Made by a program: the position numbers and the translations under genes. This document shows positions 17,601 through 23,361 of a stretch of 64,000 bases of DNA, piece by piece; positions within the stretch are counted from its first letter, which is position 1; each line of letters begins with the position of its first letter. The DNA is taken from the NCBI GenBank assembly GCA_964460905.1, contig CAYWRM010000001.1, positions 124,001 to 188,000 of the forward strand. Reading direction: 5' to 3'. A model generated the notes under the pieces. The model worked only from the letters and a program-made list of their open reading frames with translations, was not told the origin of the DNA and did no database searches. This DNA comes from GCA-002708315 sp964460905. GTDB lineage: Bacteria; Bacteroidota; Bacteroidia; Bacteroidales; F082.

Positions 17601-17722
17601 TCATCTGAATTTATAGCCATAAACTCAGTTAAATCATTAGTAATGATATTTTGATTTGATTTATTTTGTGCTATCAGTGAAAATGATAAAAACAAAAATA
17701 AATAAAGAGTAATTTTTTTCAT
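14693..17722 (-). CDS. Secreted subtilisin-like protease (S8) with T9SS sorting domain
   Basis: The 1009-residue protein has a signal peptide (about 1-19) and an inhibitor-like prodomain to about 150. The S8 catalytic domain has Asp193 in Val-Leu-Asp-Val-Gly, His233 in His-Gly-Thr-His-Cys-Ala-Gly and Ser435 in Ser-Gly-Thr-Ser-Met-Ala-Thr-Pro. A fibronectin-like domain, an Abnormal-spindle-like beta domain and two tandem Ig-like repeats of about 80 residues follow. The repeats share Asp-Leu-Gly, Cys, Asp/Asn-Ala-Gly-Asn, Trp-Ser and Gln-Thr-Ile-Val positions. The last ~80 residues are a type A T9SS sorting domain (Ser-Tyr-Pro-Asn-Pro-Thr-Ser-Gly, ending Ile-Val-Leu-Arg-Lys). It is exported by Sec, then T9SS, to the surface or medium. 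It stands alone between a buk operon and cysD, with its own terminator. Confidence 0.93.
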   Translation of the reverse strand: MKKITLYLFLFLSFSLIAQNKSNQNIITNDLTEFMAINSDDELIPINIILTDKYPTSQLYSQIKQLNRADQRALVVNELKSFSKQSQFDLLSYLSVKASKSEVDIVKGLWITNVISCKATEAVINDLSQKDDISRIDYDEIRNMLIGEETGIPVEANSTRGTREITNNVSKVNAPAVWALGYTGQGVVVAVLDVGVNYNHVDLADNMWEHPDYPNHGYDFAYNDDDPMDNHGHGTHCAGTVAGDGTAGSQTGMAPDAKIMALKILDDNGGGSESDSWEAIQFTVDNGGDIMSMSIGWQHSWNPQRATWRNALDNALAAGVIASIAAGNEGEYGSIYNPDDVRTPGDCPPPWLNPDQILQGGISSVVCIGATDANDNIASFSSQGPSTWETINPYNDYPFNPETGLIRPDVSAPGVNIKSCNTFNITGYTTMSGTSMATPGVAGVMALLLSKAPNLSPQAIDIALETTAVDLGTPGKDNIFGAGRVDALEAINNLIEMYAPTSLQANTDQETGLSTLTWYHNSGIGFQYFKIYKNGVEIDTTLNTTYEDQLSDYGYYTYEITAFYDGNNESGAAMRQTQWGSSSIEITPDDFTAIVNPNSSAQQTMIIKNTGLLDLTFSLSPFLRNETLVDWITIEPDYGTVAVGDSMIVTLTFNSEGYDLGLYSGSFIFINNDIEMPNYSVSINMIVDDLELVANVVPAEVCFGDSTQLSANTSGGLGSLAYSWSSIPEGYTSTEPNPYIKPMEDTEYVVSVSDSLITMDASVMVTVFSLPTVDLGENQVLCGESQFDLDAGNPGDTYLWSTDETTQTIVAMGTDETMYWAEVTNTNGCSTIDTVYLNFASIPEIDLGADTAVCGTTNITLNAGNTGSIYSWSNGETSQTIVTDTSGFGYGIQDFSVEVTTEVGCTNSCGISIEFINCTGIDENSSITIKSYPNPTSGIFKIDLKGDVNNPVDISILNASGVAVYSIENINISENYTHNIDIRKFASGIYTVVIYNNAISTTRKIVLRK

Positions 17723-17874
17723 AAGTATAAATTTTGAATTTCTATTTGTCTATAAGACAACTATTTTGATTTATGGTTGCGCAAAAATAACAAATTGAAT
17801 GAACTACGATAAATATTAATTTTTGGATAATATGAGGTAGATTATATTATTCCAGAGCTGGTTGGAGCAACGAG

Positions 17875-18951
17875 TTAAATATAAATACTGGTTTTTGCCT
17901 CTCCTTTAATAATAAGAAGCCCATTCATTGCTAAAGCTTTCATTTCATCTTCGCCAGGATATACATGAACAGGGGCCATCCGATGAACGTATGAAATTAC
18001 CTGATTTACAAAATACTTATCATGAGCAATTCCTCCGGTAATTAGTATTCCATCAACTACAGAATGGAGTATTGCTACCATTGATCCGATTTCTTTCGCA
18101 ACTTGATAAGCCATTCCATCATAAATATACTTTGCCTTTTCATCTCCTTTTTCAGCACGTTGTTCAACTTCGTAAGCACTGTTTGTACCAAGATAGGCTA
18201 CTAATCCTCCCTTACCTTTAATCATTTTAAGAATTTGATTTTGAGAATAATCTCCTTTAAAACAGAGTCTTACCAGGTCTCCAACAGGAAGAGTGCCAGT
18301 TCTTTCAGGTGAATAGGGGCCATCTCCGTCAAGACCCTGATTTACATCCACAACACGACCTTTTTTATGGGCACCAACAGTTATTCCACCACCCAAGTGT
18401 ACTACAATTAGGTTAAGGTCTTCATATTTCCTCATTATGGATTTTGCATGTTCTTGGGCAACAGCTTTTTGATTTAAGGCATGAAAAATTGATCTTCGTG
18501 GTAACAATGGATGTCCGGATAATCTTGCAAGATCATCCAGCTCATCAACAACAACTGGATTTGATATGTATGCTTTTGCATCGGGCAACGACTTTGCTAA
18601 ATCATATGCAATAAGGCCACCAAGATTACTAGCGTGTTCTCCATAATCGCAGCTCTCAAGATCAGCTATCATTTTTTCATTTACGGCAATAATTCCCGAT
18701 TCAACAGGCTTTAATAATCCACCTCGTCCCATTATAACCTTAATTTGCTTTAATGGAATTTCAGCATTCTTAACTTCGTTTAAAATTAGATCTTTACGAA
18801 AGTTAAACTGGTCAGTAACAAATTCAAAAGGAGCAAGCTCTTCGGATGAGTGTCGTATTGTTTGAATAAAAACAGGGGTAGTATCGGCATATACAGCAAT
18901 TTTTGTTGATGTTGAACCTGGATTTATTGCTAATATGTACACTGCATCCAT
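17875..18951 (-). CDS. buk: Butyrate kinase
   Basis: The 358-residue ASKHA-fold acetokinase begins Ile-Leu-Ala-Ile-Asn-Pro-Gly-Ser-Thr-Ser-Thr-Lys (the phosphate-1 motif). It has the His-Leu-Gly-Gly-Gly-Ile-Thr-Val-Gly-Ala-His block near 196-206, Asn-Gln-Gly-Leu-Asp-Gly-Asp-Gly-Pro-Tyr-Ser-Pro-Glu-Arg-Thr-Gly near 216-231 and Ile-Thr-Gly-Gly-Ile-Ala near 307. It converts butyryl (or branched-chain acyl) phosphate and ADP to the acid and ATP. It lies 66 bp downstream of ptb in the same orientation. Confidence 0.93.
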   Translation of the reverse strand: MDAVYILAINPGSTSTKIAVYADTTPVFIQTIRHSSEELAPFEFVTDQFNFRKDLILNEVKNAEIPLKQIKVIMGRGGLLKPVESGIIAVNEKMIADLESCDYGEHASNLGGLIAYDLAKSLPDAKAYISNPVVVDELDDLARLSGHPLLPRRSIFHALNQKAVAQEHAKSIMRKYEDLNLIVVHLGGGITVGAHKKGRVVDVNQGLDGDGPYSPERTGTLPVGDLVRLCFKGDYSQNQILKMIKGKGGLVAYLGTNSAYEVEQRAEKGDEKAKYIYDGMAYQVAKEIGSMVAILHSVVDGILITGGIAHDKYFVNQVISYVHRMAPVHVYPGEDEMKALAMNGLLIIKGEAKTSIYI

Positions 18952-19017
18952 TTATTAAATACTTAGAGCGGATATTATTTTTGTGATCTGAAATTTGTTA
19001 TTTCCAACTTTGATGGT

Positions 19018-19914
19018 TTAGGTTATTGCAGCAGCAAGAGCAATTGATAAAAACTTACTCTTTTCAGTATCTCCTCTTGATGTAAGTACGATTGGAACTC
19101 TTGCTCCCATAATAACTGCAGCAGAACTTGCACCACCAAGAAAATTAAGTGATTTATAAAGAATGTTTGCTCCATTAATATCTGGGGCAAGAATAAGGTC
19201 AGCATCACCTGCAACCTGGCTTGTTATGTGTTTTAATTCTGCAGCCTTTTTTGAAATTGCGCCATCAAGGGCAAGGGGACCATCAATAATACAACCTACA
19301 ATCTGTTTGCGATAATTCATCATCGAAATAGTTGCTGCATGCATAGTTGCTTCCATTTTCGGATTAATGGTTTCTACTGAACCTAATATAGCTACTTTAG
19401 GGTTCATATTATTTAGTCCATGAAAAACATTTACTGCATTTTTTATAATGTCAATTTTTTCCTCAAGACCCGGATCAACATTCATAGCAGCATCAGTAAC
19501 ACCAAGTAATTTATGATAAAAAGGTGTTTCAAACAATGCAACATGACTTAGTAGTGAGCCTGTACGTAATCCAAATTCTTTATTTAATACTGCTTTAAGA
19601 AGTAACCCGGAGCTAACAAGTCCTTTCATGAGAATTTCAGCCTTTCCATCACCAATTAATCTTGTGGCTTCAAGCGAAGCTTCATAAGGATCAGGAACAT
19701 CAATAATTTCAAAGTTTGTAATATCGAAACCTATTTCATCACAAATTTTGTGGATGACAGATCTGTCGCCAACAAGTATTGGCTCTATAATTCCTTCTGA
19801 TGAAGCATTTGCTATTGCTTTTAGCACATGGTAATCACCAGCAGCAGCAACTGCTATTTTTCTTTTTCGCTTATCTTTTGCAAGCTCTACCAGTGTTGAG
19901 AGTTTATTAATCAT
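19018..19914 (-). CDS. ptb: Phosphate butyryltransferase
   Basis: This 298-residue member of the phosphotransacetylase family has Val-Ala-Ala-Ala-Gly-Asp-Tyr-His-Val-Leu near the start, Leu-Met-Lys-Gly-Leu-Val-Ser-Ser at about 94-101 and Asp-Gly-Pro-Leu-Ala-Leu-Asp near 211. Length and adjacency to buk favour Ptb over Pta or the bifunctional form. It makes the acyl phosphate from acyl-CoA. Together with Buk it yields one ATP per acid released, or activates the acid in reverse. A -7 box is at 20036-20043. Confidence 0.92.
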   Translation of the reverse strand: MINKLSTLVELAKDKRKRKIAVAAAGDYHVLKAIANASSEGIIEPILVGDRSVIHKICDEIGFDITNFEIIDVPDPYEASLEATRLIGDGKAEILMKGLVSSGLLLKAVLNKEFGLRTGSLLSHVALFETPFYHKLLGVTDAAMNVDPGLEEKIDIIKNAVNVFHGLNNMNPKVAILGSVETINPKMEATMHAATISMMNYRKQIVGCIIDGPLALDGAISKKAAELKHITSQVAGDADLILAPDINGANILYKSLNFLGGASSAAVIMGARVPIVLTSRGDTEKSKFLSIALAAAIT

Positions 19915-20318
19915 GATAATATATTATTATTTAATATTTTAAGTTAAAAGGAGAATGCCTGAGAAGTTAAGCAGAGGTATAATTATCTTAATAATAATAA
20001 TGTTTAACTCTTCGGGAAAACCCTCAATAATTTTGCAAAACTACAATTAAATGTGCACATTTATTCCTAATTTAACCTTAATTGGATTGCCAGGAGTGAA
20101 GTTTATTTTTGATACAAAAGACAGCTCATATTTTAGCCTTGATTCGGTATCAAATTGTGCGTCGTTGTATTTATTATTTGTAAAGTTTCACCGTACAAAA
20201 ATAATACATCTGTTAATTAATTAACAGAAAAATATTATTATTTTTCATAATGTATTTTGACTTTGCATTGAGTTGAAATTTATTTGTATTTTGCAGTTGG
20301 GTTTCTAAATTTCAGTAT
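19915..20318. other. Divergent control region between ptb and the phosphatase gene
   Basis: This 404-bp gap has no ORF of note. On the minus strand a TAGTTTTG box (20036-20043) could start a ptb leader of about 115 nt. That leader can form a 13-bp stem with two mismatches (19958-19970 with 20004-20016). A perfect 18-bp palindrome, CTGTTAATTAATTAACAG, lies at 20210-20227, about 90 bp before the phosphatase ATG, and could be an operator. Confidence 0.5.
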
Positions 20319-20798
20319 ATGGTTAAAAAGAAAATACTATTTGTATGCCTTGGAAATATTTGTCGTTCGCCTAGTGCTGAGGCTGTTTTTAAAGGGCTGA
20401 TACACAACAAAGGTGTACACAGTAATTTTAAAATCGATTCGGCAGGGACATATGGTTATCACGAGGGTGAACCTGCCGACAGGCGGATGCAAAGTTATGC
20501 CGTTAAAAGAGGTTACAATCTAACCTCAATATCGAGGGCATTCAAATCACAAACTGATTGGGATAGGTTTGACTATATTATTGCAATGGATGATTCAAAC
20601 CTTAGAGATTTAAAAGGGATGGCTCGCAATGCTGATGATTTAAAGAAACTTTTCAAGATGACAGATTTCTCTGCACGGTTCAAATACGATGAAATTCCTG
20701 ACCCATACTATGGTGGGGAACAGGGCTTTGAGCTAGTACTGGACTTGCTTGAGGATGCCGGAGAAGGGTTATACAAATTTTTAGAAAAGAGCAAATAA
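20319..20798 (+). CDS. Low-molecular-weight protein-tyrosine phosphatase
   Basis: The 159-residue protein has the LMW-PTP active-site loop Cys-Leu-Gly-Asn-Ile-Cys-Arg-Ser (Cys10 nucleophile, Arg16). It has the acid loop Asp-Pro-Tyr-Tyr-Gly-Gly near 128, with the two tyrosines typical of the family. In bacteria such enzymes dephosphorylate tyrosine kinases of polysaccharide export, or act more generally. No Wzc-like kinase is nearby, so the target is unknown. The gene stands alone and converges with the flavin reductase gene. Confidence 0.92.
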   Translation: MVKKKILFVCLGNICRSPSAEAVFKGLIHNKGVHSNFKIDSAGTYGYHEGEPADRRMQSYAVKRGYNLTSISRAFKSQTDWDRFDYIIAMDDSNLRDLKGMARNADDLKKLFKMTDFSARFKYDEIPDPYYGGEQGFELVLDLLEDAGEGLYKFLEKSK

Positions 20799-20832
20799 TA
20801 GAGTGTAAAATTTGATTGTTCAAACCCTCAAT

Positions 20833-21537
20833 TTATTCTATTAATACAAACTCCGATTTTTCAGCACCACAAACCGGACAAACCCAATCGTCGGGAATAT
20901 CTTCAAATTGGGTGCCAGGGGCAATGCCACCATCGGGGTCACCTTCAACAGGATCGTAAACATGATCGCAAACAAGGCATTGATATTTAGCACCGCCGCT
21001 TGACGATTTTACGGTTGTTTTACTAGCAACTTCTTTGATATATGTTGGTGCGTTTTTAGGTGCCTTACCTTTTTTAACATTTCTGTAATAATCATAAGTT
21101 AAAGGTTCACCATCGGCAATAAGCAGGTCATTATCTATTATTTCACCAATATAAATAATGTGTGTGCCAACATCAAATTTAGTAACAAGTTTACATTCGA
21201 ACCATGCTATTGTGTCAGATGTAACTATTGGTATTCCGGTTTTGCCTTTAATATATGTTGTAGTTGCAAACTTATCTGTATCCTTTCCGCTTTTGTATCC
21301 AAATAGCCCTATTAGATCAGATGATGTTTTTTGTCTTAAAACGGAAATGGAGAATGCTCCACTTTTATCAATTAAATTTGATGTATAGTTATCTTTATTA
21401 CAGGCTATTGCAATTTGAGGTGGTTCGGCTGTAACCTGAAATGCAGTATTGCCAATATACCCACTTTTATTATCATCATTACCCGAGCTTATAATATACA
21501 AGCCATATGTTATTTTGAAAAATGCTTCTGTATTCAT
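20833..21537 (-). CDS. Flavin reductase-rubredoxin fusion
   Basis: The 234-residue protein joins an FMN-binding flavin reductase-like domain (about 1-165, with Gly-Tyr-Ile-Gly-Asn-Thr-Ala-Phe-Gln and Ala-Cys-Asn-Lys near the FMN site) to a C-terminal rubredoxin (about 184-232). The rubredoxin has two iron-binding Cys-x2-Cys pairs, Cys-Leu-Val-Cys and Cys-Pro-Val-Cys-Gly, and the core Asp-Pro-x-x-Gly-Asp-Pro-Asp-Gly-Gly. The layout is that of high-molecular-weight rubredoxins, which pass electrons from NAD(P)H to oxygen- or NO-reducing flavodiiron proteins in anaerobes. This suggests oxygen defence; a flavodiiron partner is not in the window. Confidence 0.88.
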   Translation of the reverse strand: MNTEAFFKITYGLYIISSGNDDNKSGYIGNTAFQVTAEPPQIAIACNKDNYTSNLIDKSGAFSISVLRQKTSSDLIGLFGYKSGKDTDKFATTTYIKGKTGIPIVTSDTIAWFECKLVTKFDVGTHIIYIGEIIDNDLLIADGEPLTYDYYRNVKKGKAPKNAPTYIKEVASKTTVKSSSGGAKYQCLVCDHVYDPVEGDPDGGIAPGTQFEDIPDDWVCPVCGAEKSEFVLIE

Positions 21538-21636
21538 GTTTTTTATATTTATTGCTTCAAATTTACGAAAAATAAATGTTAAATTAAATCCATAATCTTA
21601 AGAACTATATATTTGTAAATTAAATTTCCTTATGAA

Positions 21637-22014
21637 ATGCAATTTTTGAATCGCAATATTTGTTTATATATAGTGTTTGTTTTTTTTATTTTGGTTTTAA
21701 TCTCAGGATGCAAAACAAATAAAATAATAATGAAACCTGAGCCCGAAAAGCGTGAGGTAAATACAGCAAATCAGAAAGGTAAACCTGTTGACTATGATGA
21801 TGCGGTTAAACATCATTATGAAATACAAAGCGAAAGCACTAAACAAATGATGATTAGATCTGATAAAAATCGAAGACAATATAATATTGGAATTAGTAGA
21901 AGTTGGTATGATGAACTTTTTAACAGTAGTTGCTTCAAAAATTCGTGCATGGTAAAAACAGGACATTCATACGTGACAATAACCAAAAGCAGGTCGTGTT
22001 TTATTAAAGAATAA
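21637..22014 (+). CDS. Small lipoprotein, function unknown
   Basis: The 125-residue protein has a hydrophobic signal and lipobox Leu-Ile-Ser-Gly-Cys (Cys25), then a Lys/Glu-rich linker. Its C-terminal half has two nearby cysteines (Ser-Cys-Phe-Lys-Asn-Ser-Cys) and a third near the end. I recognise no family. It precedes two other small envelope genes on the same strand with 46- and 36-bp gaps, so these three may be one transcript. Confidence 0.6.
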   Translation: MQFLNRNICLYIVFVFFILVLISGCKTNKIIMKPEPEKREVNTANQKGKPVDYDDAVKHHYEIQSESTKQMMIRSDKNRRQYNIGISRSWYDELFNSSCFKNSCMVKTGHSYVTITKSRSCFIKE

Positions 22015-22060
22015 ATATTGAATACAAAATCATAGAAATTATCAGGATAAGTTTACATAA

Positions 22061-22678
22061 ATGAAAAAAATATTAATAACTATTACTTTTATAATATTCA
22101 CCACATCAATTTTTGCACAATTTGGAGACTTATTAAGATTTAATAGTGGTGGAATGGTTAACTTACAATGGAATATTGCCAAACCTGTGGGTTCAATGTC
22201 TGATTTTGTTGGAAATACTTCATTGTCAGGATTTAATATTGGCTACAGGCATTGTTATAAAAACAATTTTATTATTGGGGGAAGAACCGGTTTAATTAGT
22301 TTTTATGAATACTTAGGTTTTACAAATGTTAATGTTGATAACACAACAACATATAGCCGTGTTGAGAACAGGGTTAATGCAGTGCCAATATTATTTATTG
22401 TTGATTATATGTATAATAGCGATAAACTTATACCCTATGTTGGAATTGGTATTGGTACATATTTTATTAATACATCCACAACTTCTGATAATGTAACTTT
22501 AAAAAGCAATAATTCATTTCATTTTGGCGTTTCACCCGAAGTAGGAATAACTATTCCTTTTATCGTTAGTAATTTTGGATTAAATTTAAGCTCAAGATAT
22601 AACTATGCACTTGGAGCAGGAAGTTCTTCGGGATATTCCTGGTTTGATTTTACTATTGGGATTTCATTTATGTATTAG
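22061..22678 (+). CDS. Outer-membrane beta-barrel protein (OmpA/OmpX-like barrel)
   Basis: The 205-residue protein has a signal peptide ending near Ile-Phe-Ala-Gln (about 20). Alternating amphipathic strands follow, with Gly-Ile-Gly-x-Gly-Thr-Tyr and Phe-His-Phe-Gly-Val-Ser-Pro-Glu-Val-Gly segments typical of OMP_b-brl porin-like domains, and the C-terminal residue is Tyr, as expected for a barrel. Eight to ten strands are likely. The specific function is unknown. Confidence 0.75.
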   Translation: MKKILITITFIIFTTSIFAQFGDLLRFNSGGMVNLQWNIAKPVGSMSDFVGNTSLSGFNIGYRHCYKNNFIIGGRTGLISFYEYLGFTNVNVDNTTTYSRVENRVNAVPILFIVDYMYNSDKLIPYVGIGIGTYFINTSTTSDNVTLKSNNSFHFGVSPEVGITIPFIVSNFGLNLSSRYNYALGAGSSSGYSWFDFTIGISFMY

Positions 22679-22714
22679 TAATAAGTACTTGAAATCTATA
22701 AAAACCAAATAAAC

Positions 22715-23194
22715 ATGCGAGCTAAAAATATAACAGTTATACTATTATCGGGTTTCATTTTGCTGTTGGCCTTTTCATGCAATAAAGGATCAATTAACCC
22801 ATATATACCTAATGCGATTATAAATGTTACTATTGATCCAAATTCAACGGTGTTTCAACAGTTAAATACTCCGGGAGGATGGTTGTATTTAGAAGAACAG
22901 CCGGGTATATATATCCCTTCGCCTAGCAAGGGAGTAATTGTATATCGATTAACTATGACAGAATTTAAAGCATATGAACGACAACCACCCAATTTTCCTT
23001 TCGACTGCTGTGATGAGAGTGGTTGGAACTGCACAAAACTCATTGTTGGAGGTAATTATCCTTTTGTAAAAGATACATGTAATGATAATCTATATCAATT
23101 GTTAGACGGGTCGCTATTTCAGGGTGAGGGGCAATACCCTCTAATTGAGTATAATGCTATGTTTGATGGTGCTTTGTTGCATGTATTTAATTAA
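22715..23194 (+). CDS. Lipoprotein with degenerate Rieske-like fold
   Basis: The 159-residue protein has lipobox Leu-Ala-Phe-Ser-Cys (Cys22). Its pattern matches a Bacteroidetes lipoprotein family with a Rieske-type fold: Asn-Pro-Tyr-Ile-Pro-Asn near the start, a Gly-Val-Ile-Val-Tyr strand, a Phe-x-Ala-Tyr-Glu-Arg strand, a Cys-rich middle, then Tyr-Pro-Leu-x-Glu-Tyr and a final Val-Phe-Asn. The canonical Cys-x-His and Cys-x2-His iron-sulfur ligands are absent; Cys-Cys, Cys and Cys remain without histidines. It therefore probably binds no Rieske cluster. Function unknown. Confidence 0.6.
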   Translation: MRAKNITVILLSGFILLLAFSCNKGSINPYIPNAIINVTIDPNSTVFQQLNTPGGWLYLEEQPGIYIPSPSKGVIVYRLTMTEFKAYERQPPNFPFDCCDESGWNCTKLIVGGNYPFVKDTCNDNLYQLLDGSLFQGEGQYPLIEYNAMFDGALLHVFN

Positions 23195-23361
23195 AAATAT
23201 TTCTAGGTCTATTCTGAATTTAGATTACGGGTTATGAATTTAAATACTTTCTTCAATAATTTTGAATACACTTGTATGTCAATGGCATGAAGTCCGAAAG
23301 AGCGGTCAAATAAAACCTAATTTAAGCACTATACTAAAGCAGCTTTAAACAATTATTAACC

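Noticed and set aside
19958..19970. TPP-riboswitch-like CTGAGA near ptb
   Set aside because: The motif is on the strand opposite to the ptb leader and the other conserved parts are missing.
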